A DNA stretch of 24,216 nt from Limiplasma sp958448555. Lineage in GTDB: Bacteria > Bacillota > Clostridia > Christensenellales > Aristaeellaceae. Where the stretch lies: contig CAUDEL010000048.1 of NCBI GenBank assembly GCA_958448555.1, forward strand, positions 1-24,216, read 5' to 3'. The translations under genes and the position numbers were made by a program. Below the pieces are notes generated by a model, which searched no databases, was not told the DNA's origin, and saw only the letters and a list, made by a program, of their open reading frames with translations. The stretch's first letter is position 1; the number at the start of each line of letters is the position of its first letter. Positions 1-8,719 of the stretch are shown in pieces.

Positions 1-32
1 TCCACCGCACATGTCGCTGGATTCGGATTTCA

Positions 33-56
33 TTCGGAGGGCTGCGGCCCTCCGAA
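33..56 (+). other. GC-rich stem-loop upstream of terminator
   Basis: A 9-bp perfect inverted repeat (TTCGGAGGG at 33-41, CCCTCCGAA at 48-56) with a six-base loop. No T tract follows directly. It probably belongs to the 3' end of a transcript from a gene left of the window and stands before the stronger terminator at 85-112. Confidence 0.5.
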
Positions 57-84
57 CCTCCCGAAAGGGTTTTTGACAGTCTGG

Positions 85-112
85 CGGGAGGGGGAGACCC
101 CTCCCGTTTTTT
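85..112 (+). terminator. Intrinsic terminator of upstream gene
   Basis: Perfect 9-bp stem (CGGGAGGGG at 85-93, CCCCTCCCG at 98-106) with a GAGA tetraloop, followed at once by six T residues (107-112). This is a textbook Rho-independent terminator and must end a + strand transcript that starts outside the window. Confidence 0.88.
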
Positions 113-115
113 CGG

Positions 116-144
116 TTGCCTTCCCGGCGGAGCTGTGCTACACT
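116..144 (+). promoter_or_regulatory. Candidate promoter of MATE gene
   Basis: TTGCCT (116-121) and TACACT (139-144) are separated by exactly 17 bases. Each hexamer matches the sigma-A consensus at four of six positions. The pair sits between the terminator at 85-112 and the gene starting at 179, where a promoter is needed. Assignment is by consensus only. Confidence 0.45.
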
Positions 145-178
145 GAGCGCAACGCTATCCGGCAGGGAGGCTTTTTTT

Positions 179-1531
179 GTGGAACGGGACCTGACCCGCG
201 GCGACATCCGCAAGGGCATCCTTCTTTTCAGCGCTCCACTGATCGCGGGGAACCTGCTTCAGCAGCTTTACAACATCGTGGATACCTGGGTGGTGGGCCG
301 CTTTTTGGGCAGCGTGGCCCTGGGGGCGGTGGGGAGCGCCTTTTCGCTCATGACGCTCATCACCAGCCTCCTCACGGGCCTTTGCATGGGCGCGGGGGTG
401 GTGATGAGCCGCCTCTACGGCCAGGGGGACCGCGAGGGCTACCGGCGTGCCATGGGCAACGCCTTTGCGGGAATCGCGCTGGCGGCGCTGGCGCTGGAGG
501 CGGCGGCGTTCGGGCTGCTGGAAAGCGTGCTGGGCTGGATGCGCGTGCCTGCCGAGGCGGTGGGGGACCTGCGCGGGTATCTGAGCGTCGTGTTCTGGGG
601 TATCGCCTTTACGTTCCTCTACAACTTCTTCGCCACCGCCCTGCGAAGCGTGGGCAATTCCGCGGCCGCGCTGTGGTTCCTTTTGTGCGCCACGCTGATG
701 AACATCGCCCTGGACCTGTGGTTTGTCACTGGCCTTGGCTGGGGCGTGGAGGGCGCGGCGCTTGCTACGGTGATCGCGCAGGCTGCGAGCGCCGTTGGTA
801 TCGCCGTCTACTGCCTGTGCCGCATGGGCAGCCTGCGGCCCGGGCTGAGGCACCTGAGACCCGACAGAAGGCTGCTTGGGCGCATCGCGGCGGTGTCATC
901 GCTCACGGGCGCGCAGCAGTCCATCATGAACTTCGGCATCCTCATGATCCAAAGCCTGGTCAACAGCTTCGGCGTGGAGGTCATGGCCGCCTTTGCCGCG
1001 GGCGTCAAGATCGACGCCTTCGCCTACGCACCCGCGCAGGACTTCGCCAACGGCTTTGCTACCTTTGTGGCGCAGAACGCGGGAGCGGGCCGGGCCGACC
1101 GGGTGCGGCGGGGCCTGAGGGACGCGGCGGCGATGTCGCTGGGCTTTTGCGCCGTGGTGTCGGCGCTGGTGGGCATCCTTGCCGTCCCGCTGCTTGGCAT
1201 CTTCATCGACCCGTCGCAAAGCGCAGTCATGGCGGCGGGCGTGCGGTATCTGCGCACGGAGGGCCTGTGCTATGTGGGAATCGGCCTGCTGTTTTTGCTC
1301 TATGCGACCTACCGCGGGCTGGAACATGCGGGCATGAGCGTGGTGCTGACGGTGATCTCCCTGGGGCTGCGCGTCGCGCTGGCCTACGCGCTCTCCCCGG
1401 TGTGGGGGCTGGATGCCGTGTGGTGGGCCATTCCCATCGGCTGGGCCGTTGCGGACGCGGTGGGGCTGTGGGGCCTGAGGCGCGCCCTGGGCGCTAAGGA
1501 GGCGCTAAAAACGCCGGGGCAATGGGGATAA
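179..1531 (+). CDS. MATE family multidrug/cation efflux protein
   Basis: Predicted 450-residue membrane protein of the MATE family (NorM/DinF-like), which exports drugs or metabolites in exchange for Na+ or H+. The family is recognised from the N-terminal helix region with LLQQLYNIVDTWVVGRFLG, the GSAFSLMTLITSL stretch in the next helix and the duplicated six-helix layout, with a second half beginning around residue 240 (SSLTGAQQSIMNFGI). The length is normal for the family. I chose the GTG at 179 because GGCAGGGAGG (161-170) lies eight bases before it. The in-frame ATG at 116 would add about 21 residues with no membrane or family character and would overlap the promoter and the TTGCCT box. 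The gene stands alone, with a terminator before it and a separate promoter for trkA after it. The substrate cannot be told from sequence. Confidence 0.9.
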   Translation: MERDLTRGDIRKGILLFSAPLIAGNLLQQLYNIVDTWVVGRFLGSVALGAVGSAFSLMTLITSLLTGLCMGAGVVMSRLYGQGDREGYRRAMGNAFAGIALAALALEAAAFGLLESVLGWMRVPAEAVGDLRGYLSVVFWGIAFTFLYNFFATALRSVGNSAAALWFLLCATLMNIALDLWFVTGLGWGVEGAALATVIAQAASAVGIAVYCLCRMGSLRPGLRHLRPDRRLLGRIAAVSSLTGAQQSIMNFGILMIQSLVNSFGVEVMAAFAAGVKIDAFAYAPAQDFANGFATFVAQNAGAGRADRVRRGLRDAAAMSLGFCAVVSALVGILAVPLLGIFIDPSQSAVMAAGVRYLRTEGLCYVGIGLLFLLYATYRGLEHAGMSVVLTVISLGLRVALAYALSPVWGLDAVWWAIPIGWAVADAVGLWGLRRALGAKEALKTPGQWG

Positions 1532-1543
1532 GCGACAGGAGCA

Positions 1544-1572
1544 TTTCTTTTTCGCACGCGATATGATATAAT
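1544..1572 (+). promoter_or_regulatory. Promoter of trkA-trkH operon
   Basis: A perfect -10 hexamer TATAAT (1567-1572) lies in an AT-rich patch unlike the surrounding genes. At 17-base spacing the -35 position is a weak TTTCTT (1544-1549). The patch begins 12 bases after the MATE stop and 60 bases before the trkA start, so it is well placed to drive trkA-trkH. Confidence 0.6.
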
Positions 1573-1632
1573 AATAGCCTGCGAATGTAAGCGCCGTTGC
1601 TTGCACGGGTTGGAAAGTACGGAGGATGGAGT

Positions 1633-2997
1633 ATGCGAATCCTTGTGGTTGGGGATGGCAAGGTCGGCCATACGCTGGCGGAACACCTTGCGCGGGAAGG
1701 ACACGATGTGGTGATTGTGGACCGCAGCGAGGAGGTGCTCCAGCGCAGCGAGGACACCCTGGACGTGCTGTGCGTGCGGGGCAACGGGGCCAATGCGGCC
1801 ACGCTGGTGGACGCGGGCGCGGACAAGGCGGACATCATCATCGCCGCCACGGCCAGCGATGAGACCAATATGCTGTGCTGCCTGGTGGCCAAGAAGCTGG
1901 GAACGAAATATTCCATCGCCCGCATCCGCGACCCGGAATACAACCAGAGCCTGACGCTTTTGCAGCGGGAGATGGGCATCGACATGCCCGTCAACCCCGA
2001 GCGCGCCACCGCGCTGGAAATCAGCCGCCTGCTGCGCTTTCCCTTTGCCAGCAACATCGAGTCCTTCGCCAAGGGGCGGGTGGAGATGGTGGAGTTCCGC
2101 GCGCAGGAGCATGATGTGGTGGTTGGGCATGCCCTCAAGGACCTGCCCCGGAAATTCAGCGGCCTGCCCCAGGTGCTTTACGCCGCGGTGGAGCGCGACG
2201 GGAACGTGGTGATTCCCAACGGCGATTTCATCATCCGCTCCGGCGACCGCGTGCATGTGGCCGCCGACATGCTGACCATCACCTCGTATTTCCGCTTTCT
2301 GGGCAAGAATTCCCTGCGCGTCAAAAACGTGATGCTGCTGGGCGGCGGGCGCATCAGCTACTACCTGGCGAAGATGATCGTGCCCATGGGCATCCATGTC
2401 TCCATGATCGAGATCAACGAAAAGAAGGCCAACGGGCTGAGCGAGGCGCTGCCGGAGGTCAACGTCATCTATGGCGACGGCACCGACCAGGACCTGCTGG
2501 AGCAGGAGGGCCTCAGGCAGATGGACGCCTTTGTGGCCCTGTGCGACCGGGACGAGGAAAACCTCATGACCGGCCTGTTTGCCGTCAGGCAGGGCGTGCC
2601 CAAGGTCATCGTCAAGAACAACCGCGTGGCCTACGCCGACATCATCAGCGCCATGGGCCTGGACAGCATCGTCAGCCCCAAGGCCATCACCTGCGCCAAC
2701 ATCCTGCGCTACGTGCGCGGCAGGGGCAACGCCTTCGGCACGAAGCTGGAGCGGCTCTACCGGCTCGTCAACGGCAAGGCGGAGGCGCTGGAGTTTATTC
2801 CCAAGGCCTCCGACCCCTATATCGGCATCCCCCTGCGCAGCCTCAACATCCGCCCCGGCACGCTGGTGGCGGTCATCGTGCGCGAGGGGAAGGTCATCGT
2901 CCCCTTTGGCAACGACCATATCGAGGCCGGCGACCGCGTGGTGATTATCGCCTGCGAAAGCGGCATCAGCGATTTGAACGAGGTCATCCACAAATGA
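1633..2997 (+). CDS. trkA: Trk potassium uptake regulatory protein TrkA
   Basis: Cytoplasmic NAD(H)-binding subunit that gates the TrkH potassium channel/transporter. The protein has 454 residues, the usual size of full-length TrkA. It holds two RCK modules: the first Rossmann domain starts at residue 1 with MRILVVGDGKVG and the matching acidic end of strand 2 (VVIVDRS). The second starts near residue 230 with the VMLLGGGRISYYLAKM stretch and VSMIEI. Each is followed by a TrkA-C domain, and the last one (residues about 370-450) contains GDRVVIIA. The second dinucleotide motif reads GGGRIS rather than GGGRIG. The ATG at 1633 is chosen because GGAGGA (1621-1626) precedes it by six bases. The stop overlaps the trkH start by four bases (ATGA), so the two are translationally coupled. 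Confidence 0.95.
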   Translation: MRILVVGDGKVGHTLAEHLAREGHDVVIVDRSEEVLQRSEDTLDVLCVRGNGANAATLVDAGADKADIIIAATASDETNMLCCLVAKKLGTKYSIARIRDPEYNQSLTLLQREMGIDMPVNPERATALEISRLLRFPFASNIESFAKGRVEMVEFRAQEHDVVVGHALKDLPRKFSGLPQVLYAAVERDGNVVIPNGDFIIRSGDRVHVAADMLTITSYFRFLGKNSLRVKNVMLLGGGRISYYLAKMIVPMGIHVSMIEINEKKANGLSEALPEVNVIYGDGTDQDLLEQEGLRQMDAFVALCDRDEENLMTGLFAVRQGVPKVIVKNNRVAYADIISAMGLDSIVSPKAITCANILRYVRGRGNAFGTKLERLYRLVNGKAEALEFIPKASDPYIGIPLRSLNIRPGTLVAVIVREGKVIVPFGNDHIEAGDRVVIIACESGISDLNEVIHK

Positions 2998-4442
2998 ACA
3001 AGCGACTGGTCCTGCGCCTTCTGGGCGCAATTTTGCTGATCGAGGCGCTGGCGATGGCGCCCGCGCTGGCGATCGCCCTGCTCTACGGCGACGGCGACGC
3101 GCTCTCCCTGGCCGCGACGGGGGCGATTCTCGTCACGCTGGGCTTTCCGGCCTGGCGCTTCGCGCGGCCGCGGGAGCAAAACCTGCGCGCGAGAGAGGGG
3201 TTTTTGGTGGTGGCGCTCTCCTGGGTGCTGCTCAGCGCCTTCGGCGCGCTGCCCTTCGTCTTTTCGGGGATGATCCCGAACTATGTGGACGCCTTTTTTG
3301 AGGCGGTCTCCGGCTTTACCACCACGGGCGCGACCGTGCTGGGCGACTTTGACGGCCTGCCCCGGGGCGTCATGTTCTGGCGCAGCTTCACGCACTGGAT
3401 CGGCGGCATGGGCGTGCTGGTGCTCACCCTGGCGCTCCTGCCGCAGATGACGGGGCGCTCCTCCCATCTGGTGCGCGCCGAGAGCCCCGGCCCCAGCCTG
3501 AGCAAGATCGTGCCCAAGATGGGCGATACAGCCAAAATCCTCTATCTGATCTATGGCGCGCTGACGCTGATTGAGCTGGCGGCGCTGATTATCGCGGGCA
3601 TGTCGCCCTACGATGCCGCCATCCACGCCATGGGCACGGCGGGAACGGGCGGCTTCAGCAACTACGTCAGCAGCATTGGCGCCTTCGACAGCGCGGTGAT
3701 CGACGCGATCATCACCTTTTTCATGGTGCTGTTCGGCATCAACTTCGCGCTGTTTTACCGCGTGCTGGTGGGCGGCTGGCGAGATGCGCTCAAAAGCGAG
3801 GAGCTGCACTGGTATCTGGGCTTCTTTGCCGCCTCGACGCTCTTTGTCTCCGCCATGATTCTCCCGCGCTACGGCGACTTCCTCACCGCCCTGCGCTACG
3901 GCAGCTTCCAGGTGGCCACCGTCATGTCCACCACCGGCTACGCCACCGCCGACTTCAACCTCTGGCCGCAGGCCGTCAAGGCGCTGATTATCGTGCTGAT
4001 GTTCATCGGCTCCTGCGCCGGCTCCACGGCGGGCGGCATCAAGGTGGTCCGCGTGGGCATCCTCTTTAAGCTCGCCCACCGCGAGGTGCGCCGCACCTTC
4101 CAGCCCCGCAAGGTACAGGTGGTCCGCTTTGAGGGCAAGGGCGTGGAGGAGAATCGGCTGGCTCAGGTTTCGGTTTTCTTTTTCGTCTATGTCATACTGG
4201 TGTTGCTGGGAATGTTCCTGATATCCCTGGAGGGCCGCTACGACGTGGAGACGAACTTCACCGCCGCCCTCACCTGCATCAGCAACGTCGGCCCCGGCCT
4301 GGGGCATGTGGGCCCGGTGGAGACCTTCGCGGGCTTCGGGCCCTTTGCCAAGATGGTGCTGAGCCTGCTGATGCTGGCAGGCCGACTGGAGCTGTTCCCG
4401 ATTCTGGTTTTGTTTCATCCCTCCGTGTGGCGCAAGGGCTGA
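2994..4442 (+). CDS. trkH: TrkH family potassium transporter
   Basis: Membrane pore subunit for K+ uptake (TrkH/KtrB superfamily), 482 residues. The four pore loops of the family are visible: GFTTTGAT (residues 107-114), GTAGTGGFS (214-222), STTGYAT (312-318) and SNVGPGLG (430-437). Each carries the filter glycine (G112, G219 or G220, G315, G433). GSCAGSTAGGIKVVR (339-353) is the conserved helix/hinge stretch found in bacterial TrkH. The start is fixed by the ATGA overlap with trkA. With TrkA it should form a complete uptake system. The gene is followed by a strong terminator, so the operon has two genes. Confidence 0.95.
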   Translation: MNKRLVLRLLGAILLIEALAMAPALAIALLYGDGDALSLAATGAILVTLGFPAWRFARPREQNLRAREGFLVVALSWVLLSAFGALPFVFSGMIPNYVDAFFEAVSGFTTTGATVLGDFDGLPRGVMFWRSFTHWIGGMGVLVLTLALLPQMTGRSSHLVRAESPGPSLSKIVPKMGDTAKILYLIYGALTLIELAALIIAGMSPYDAAIHAMGTAGTGGFSNYVSSIGAFDSAVIDAIITFFMVLFGINFALFYRVLVGGWRDALKSEELHWYLGFFAASTLFVSAMILPRYGDFLTALRYGSFQVATVMSTTGYATADFNLWPQAVKALIIVLMFIGSCAGSTAGGIKVVRVGILFKLAHREVRRTFQPRKVQVVRFEGKGVEENRLAQVSVFFFVYVILVLLGMFLISLEGRYDVETNFTAALTCISNVGPGLGHVGPVETFAGFGPFAKMVLSLLMLAGRLELFPILVLFHPSVWRKG

Positions 4443-4452
4443 GGCCCTGCGC

Positions 4453-4500
4453 AGGCGGCCCGCCCCCTCCGGCCCGGGGGGGCGGGCCGCCTCCTTTTTT
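4453..4500 (+). terminator. Strong terminator after trkH
   Basis: Perfect 15-bp stem (4453-4467 with 4478-4492), ten-base loop, then CC and six T residues (4495-4500). It begins 11 bases after the trkH stop and ends the trkA-trkH transcript. Confidence 0.93.
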
Positions 4501-4637
4501 GTCACATCTTTGTAAAAAATACGTCCCGGCAAAGAACTTTATTTTCCAATAGTCTATACTTTCCTTGGGTTTTCATGTACAATAAGCTAGGGTAAATTCG
4601 TAACATTTCTACGCCATGCGGAAAGGGGAGGATCAGG
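4501..4637 (+). promoter_or_regulatory. AT-rich leader with candidate promoter elements
   Basis: This 137-base gap after the trkH terminator is AT-rich and must hold the promoter for the four-gene run that follows. Candidate -10 hexamers are TATACT (4555-4560) and TACAAT (4578-4583), each matching five of six bases. Neither has a convincing -35 at 16-18 bases, so the exact promoter is undecided. The gap ends in a strong ribosome binding site, AAGGGGAGG (4623-4631). Confidence 0.4.
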
Positions 4638-5819
4638 CTGAAAAGGATCATCTGCCTTTTGATCGTGCTTTTGCTGATGTGCCCGGCCCTGGCGCTCGCG
4701 GACGACTCGGGCGTGCTGGCCGAAGGGGAACTCAATGACTGGATCGTCGGCGTGCTGCGCAAGAGCGCGGCCAGGGAACCGCTCAACGCGCCCGTGGGGG
4801 AGGAGTCCCGCACGGAGGACGGCTATGCCTTTATCTACGATTTTGCCACGCTGTACTATGACAAGCCCGTGCTGGACGAAACCAGCGTGCTCCTGGCCGT
4901 CTCCCTGACCAACGAGATCTATCCCGGGCCGCGGAACATCTACCTGGGCGATGCGGAAACGGTGCTGACGGGGACCTATGGCTGGCAGAACCCCGCTTTG
5001 GCGGGCGACGGCGTCTTTGCCGCCTTCTACTGCCTGGACGGCCTGCCGCAGTCCGCCTACTGGTGCTGGGCGCAGCACGACGGGAAAGGGTCGCTGACCA
5101 GCGTGCAGTGCGCCATCCACGTCATGGCGGGCGAGGATCGCTATACCGACGCGGGCGTGATCTACTCGCTGGACGGCGGGGTGGTGACCGCCATCCACGT
5201 CTATGGCCTGAGCAGCTTTATCACGGGCAGCGAGGTTGGGAGCAACCTGGAGGCGGTGCGGAGCGTGGAGGACGCCGCGCAGGGCGTGTCGGTGACGGTG
5301 GAGGCCGCATCCGTGCCCCTCAGTGGCGCCGCGCCCTTTGGGGCCGGGGACCTGCGCTTTTCCGGCCTGGACTATGCGGCGCTGACCCTGGAGGGCGCCC
5401 GGGAGGCGCTGGGCGCGCCCGTCGCGGAGAGCGCCGCGCAGGACGAGTCCGGGGCGACCTATGTGAGCCTTCGATGGGAGGGCGCGGAGCTGATTTGGCT
5501 TGAGGAGGAAGGCGGCGGCCGCGCGCAGTCGCTGCGCGTGACCGGGACGCAGACCGCTGGCCCGCGGGGATTGAAGGCGGGCATGGGCTTTGAGGAGGCG
5601 TCGGCGCTGTTTTTGAGCGAGGGCGGGCCTGGCGTGCTCTACGGCGCGCAGGGCGATGCGCAGTACGCAGAGGCGCGCAGCGAAGGGACGCAGACGATTG
5701 TCAGCTACTATACCTCCGCCGGGGAGAGCGGCGGAAGCTATGTCCTGCAGCTTGTGTTTGAGAACGGGGCGCTGAAGGAGTGGGTGCTCTCCACCTCCGA
5801 AAGGCGCCTGACCCTGTGA
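4638..5819 (+). CDS. Secreted protein of unknown function (apparent CTG start)
   Basis: I do not recognise a family. The predicted 393-residue protein begins with a clear Sec signal peptide: K-R, a hydrophobic run (IICLLIVLLLMC) and an ALALA cleavage site near residue 20. There is no lipobox directly before a mature Cys. The rest is soluble, acidic and rich in Ala, Gly and Glu, with no further membrane segment. The start is unusual. The ribosome binding site at 4623-4631 is six bases before a CTG at 4638, and only this start gives the basic N-terminus of the signal peptide. The next in-frame starts, TTG at 4659 and ATG at 4677, are 27 or more bases from that site and would cut into the signal. 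The gene is first in a run with the TPR protein, 23 bases apart, which suggests a shared surface role. Confidence 0.75.
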   Translation: MKRIICLLIVLLLMCPALALADDSGVLAEGELNDWIVGVLRKSAAREPLNAPVGEESRTEDGYAFIYDFATLYYDKPVLDETSVLLAVSLTNEIYPGPRNIYLGDAETVLTGTYGWQNPALAGDGVFAAFYCLDGLPQSAYWCWAQHDGKGSLTSVQCAIHVMAGEDRYTDAGVIYSLDGGVVTAIHVYGLSSFITGSEVGSNLEAVRSVEDAAQGVSVTVEAASVPLSGAAPFGAGDLRFSGLDYAALTLEGAREALGAPVAESAAQDESGATYVSLRWEGAELIWLEEEGGGRAQSLRVTGTQTAGPRGLKAGMGFEEASALFLSEGGPGVLYGAQGDAQYAEARSEGTQTIVSYYTSAGESGGSYVLQLVFENGALKEWVLSTSERRLTL

Positions 5820-5842
5820 CCCCGATGCTGGGAGGTATGAGC

Positions 5843-8719
5843 ATGAAGATTGATCTCACCTGTCCTGTCGAGCTGTGGCAGTATGCCATGCCCACCGAGG
5901 ACGACGCCGACTGCACCTTTGTCATGAACAACCTCAGCGACAAGGTGGTCGTCTCCGTCCAGGTGACCCTCAAATGCTTTGACAAGGAGGACATGCTCCT
6001 CTTTTCGCAGACGGAGCGCATCCAGGGCCTCAAGGCCGGGGTGGGGGAGCGGTTCAGCATCATGCTCCTGCCGTCCCAGTGGCGCGACGTGGAGGGCGTC
6101 GATCTGGTGATCGAGAAGGTCTGGTTCGATGATTCCACCATCTGGCGCAGGGGCAACGCGCCCTTGACATACTATGATTCCAACGCCCTGCCGGCGGGGC
6201 GGGCGCTGGATGAGCTGCGCTTTGTGGCCGGCAAGGACGCGGTGGGCTATCCCGCAAGACAGGATCAGGTGTGGCTGTGCGTGTGCGGAAGGGCCAATCC
6301 GCTGGAGAGCGAGCGGTGCTGCCGCTGCGAGCGCAGGCGGGACGCGGTGTTCGCCAGCTTCAACCAGGAAAACGTCGCGCACGTCATCGCCGCGCATGAG
6401 CAAAAGCTCGCCGAGGCGGCCCGCAAGGCGCGCGAGGAAAACAACCTCCTGACCGAGAAGCGCGAGGTGGAGCGCGCCACCCGGCGGCGCCGCCGCCGCA
6501 GGACGGCGTGGATCGCGGGGCTCTCGGCCGGCGTGCTCGCCCTGGCCGCGGCCTGCGTGCTGTGGGTCGTGCCCGCGGTGCGCTATCAGTCGGCCCTGGG
6601 GCTGATGAACGACGGCAAATACGAGGAGGCTCGCGCCGCCTTCAGCGCCATGGGCGACTACCGCGACGCGCAGGCGCAGCTCGCCGTGTGCGACTATGAG
6701 GAGGCCCTCTCGCTGATGGAGGAAGGTGGCGTGGAGGCGCTCAGGCAGGCCGAGGCGGACCTTGCGGCCATGGAGGGCTATGGCGACAGCGCGGACAGGC
6801 TCAAGGAGGTCACCTATGCGCTGGGCGAGGCATATCTGGCGGAGGGCAGCTATGAATTGGCCGCGGACCGCTTCCAGTCTTTGGATGGTTACCGGGACAG
6901 CGCCGAGCGTGTCCGGGAGGCCACCTACCTCCAGGCGCAGGCGCTCTATGACAGCGGCAACTACACCGTGGCGCGCGTTTTGTTCCAGGGGCTGGCGGAC
7001 TACAGCGATTCGGCCGACAGGGCGCAGGCGTGCATCTATCAGGAGGGCAGGGCGCTTTATGAGGCGGGCGATTATGCAGGAGCCGTGAATCTGCTCAGCC
7101 CTCTGGGTGAGTACGAGGACGCGGCGGAGCTGGTCGCCCAGGGCAATTATGCGATGGCCGAGGAGAAGCTCTCCGCGGGGCAGGACGAGGAGGCCGGGCG
7201 GCTGTTCCTCGCTGCGGGCGACTACAGCGACGCTGCCGCGCGCGCCAATGACTGCCTCTATCAGGCGGCGCTGGCCGCCAAGGAGGCGGGTGACTACGAC
7301 AAGGCCACGGAGCTCTTTACACTCATCCTGGGCTACCTGGACAGCGAGGGACAGATCGAGGACTGCCTCTACCGGCAGGCGCTGAGCCTGCGGGACGCCG
7401 GCGACTATGCCGGGGCGCTGGCGCTGATCGGCCTCAACGGCGTGCCGCAGGGCGAGGATGCCCGCGAGCTCTATTACGAGTGCAACTATGAGCTGGCCAT
7501 GGCGGCCGTGGAGGCGGAGGATCTGGAGCGCGCCCAGGCGCTTTTGGAAAACGTGGACAACTACAAGGACAGCGAGCGTCAGCTCAACAGCGTGCGCTAT
7601 GAGCTGGCCGAGACGGCGCTGGAGGCGCAGAACTACGCCGACGCCCGCATCCTCTATAACGCTTTGGGTTCCTACAAGGACAGCGCCACCAAGCGCAAGC
7701 GGTGCGACTATGCCATCGCCTCCGCGGCGCTCACCGCGGGCGATTATGCCACGGCCGTCTCGGGCTTTGAGGCCCTGGGCTCCTACAAGGACAGCGCTAC
7801 CATGTACGAGGAGGCCGTCTACCAGCAGGCGCTGGCGCTCAAGGCCGCGGGCGACACCGAGGGCGCGGTGGCGGCGCTGGCGGCGATTCCCGATAGCGAT
7901 CGGGCGCAGGACGAGCTGGCCGCCATCAGCCTTGAGCGCGGCGCCGCCCTGGAGGCGGCGGGCGACTACGAGGCGGCGGCGGAGGTCTACGCCGCCATCG
8001 AAGACAGCGAGGAGGCGCAGGAGCGCTACAACGCCTGCATGTACGCCCTGGCCGAGGGCCTGCGAGACGCGGGCGAGCTGACCGCGGCGGGCGCTGCCTT
8101 CGAGGCGCTGGGCGACTATCAGGACGCCGCCGAGCAGAGCGCGGCGTGCTATGAGAGCTATTTTGGCGTCATGGCCCAGACGGCGCGCGACGCCATGGAC
8201 CAGCAGGATTACCCGGCGGTGATCGCCGCGCTGGAGCCGTTTTCTCTGGAGGGCCTGGCAGGGACGTACGCGGACCTGCCGGAGATCTACAACGAGGCGT
8301 GCTACCAGTACGCCGAGCAGCTCTATCGCGAGGGCAAGTCCTATGAGGCCCTGCCCTACTACCAGCGCGTGGGCGACTACCGCGACACGGCCTCCAGCAA
8401 GCTGGAACGCCGTCCCTACCTGATCCTGGGACAGTGGTCCTCCACCACGGGAAAGACCGCGACCTTCCTGGCGGACGGCACATGCGACCTCATGGGCGAA
8501 AAGCTGTATTATCTGGTGAGCAACTTCAGCCTCTATACCGGGCAGAGCGAGGAGGAGATGACCATCACCCACAAGCTCAGCAGCATTGACAAGACCTCCA
8601 TGAGCCTGCGCGATATCCGCGACGGTCAGGACGTGGTCTACAAGTTCACCCGCGTAGGCGAGTGGACGTTGCCGGAGCCGGCCTCCGGCGAGGAGGCCGC
8701 GGATGACGGCGAGGCGTGA
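5843..8719 (+). CDS. Zinc-ribbon, single-TM, TPR-repeat membrane protein
   Basis: 958-residue multidomain protein, function unknown. Order: an N-terminal beta-rich domain (about 1-140); a zinc ribbon (C146, C148, C159, C162 in WLCVCGRANP...CCRC); a charged, probably coiled-coil stretch (about 175-215); a run of eight Arg around 213-220; one membrane helix (about 222-243); then about 600 residues of TPR-like units of roughly 35 residues, many ending in a GDYxDS-type turn (for example GDYRDA, GYRDSA, SYKDSA). A C-terminal beta domain follows (about 865-950, from ILGQWSS). The Arg cluster just before the helix puts the N-terminus and zinc ribbon in the cytoplasm and the repeats outside, by the positive-inside rule. 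The ATG at 5843 is seven bases after GGGAGG (5830-5835). The ATG at 5837 is only one base away, so it is rejected. The acyltransferase gene overlaps its end. Confidence 0.85.
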   Translation: MKIDLTCPVELWQYAMPTEDDADCTFVMNNLSDKVVVSVQVTLKCFDKEDMLLFSQTERIQGLKAGVGERFSIMLLPSQWRDVEGVDLVIEKVWFDDSTIWRRGNAPLTYYDSNALPAGRALDELRFVAGKDAVGYPARQDQVWLCVCGRANPLESERCCRCERRRDAVFASFNQENVAHVIAAHEQKLAEAARKAREENNLLTEKREVERATRRRRRRRTAWIAGLSAGVLALAAACVLWVVPAVRYQSALGLMNDGKYEEARAAFSAMGDYRDAQAQLAVCDYEEALSLMEEGGVEALRQAEADLAAMEGYGDSADRLKEVTYALGEAYLAEGSYELAADRFQSLDGYRDSAERVREATYLQAQALYDSGNYTVARVLFQGLADYSDSADRAQACIYQEGRALYEAGDYAGAVNLLSPLGEYEDAAELVAQGNYAMAEEKLSAGQDEEAGRLFLAAGDYSDAAARANDCLYQAALAAKEAGDYDKATELFTLILGYLDSEGQIEDCLYRQALSLRDAGDYAGALALIGLNGVPQGEDARELYYECNYELAMAAVEAEDLERAQALLENVDNYKDSERQLNSVRYELAETALEAQNYADARILYNALGSYKDSATKRKRCDYAIASAALTAGDYATAVSGFEALGSYKDSATMYEEAVYQQALALKAAGDTEGAVAALAAIPDSDRAQDELAAISLERGAALEAAGDYEAAAEVYAAIEDSEEAQERYNACMYALAEGLRDAGELTAAGAAFEALGDYQDAAEQSAACYESYFGVMAQTARDAMDQQDYPAVIAALEPFSLEGLAGTYADLPEIYNEACYQYAEQLYREGKSYEALPYYQRVGDYRDTASSKLERRPYLILGQWSSTTGKTATFLADGTCDLMGEKLYYLVSNFSLYTGQSEEEMTITHKLSSIDKTSMSLRDIRDGQDVVYKFTRVGEWTLPEPASGEEAADDGEA

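Noticed and set aside
1384..3030. Minus-strand open frame of 548 codons opposite trkA
   Set aside because: Its His/Ala/Asp-rich composition is typical of antisense frames in GC-rich DNA, and trkA and the MATE gene explain both sides fully.
2817..4532. Minus-strand open frame of 571 codons opposite trkH
   Set aside because: It would have to start beyond the trkH terminator and has no domain or ribosome site. TrkH pore motifs on the + strand are unmistakable.
6590..8400. Repeated DNA pattern considered as a tandem repeat or CRISPR-like array
   Set aside because: The periodicity of about 105 bases is coding: it reflects TPR-like protein units with synonymous and amino acid differences. There are no identical direct repeats with unique spacers.
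5738..8572. Minus-strand open frame of 944 codons opposite the TPR gene
   Set aside because: It is the shadow of the GC-rich repeat-bearing gene: low-complexity Arg/Leu/Val/Gly composition, no family motif, and no ribosome site or promoter. The + strand reading has a zinc ribbon, membrane helix and regular repeats.
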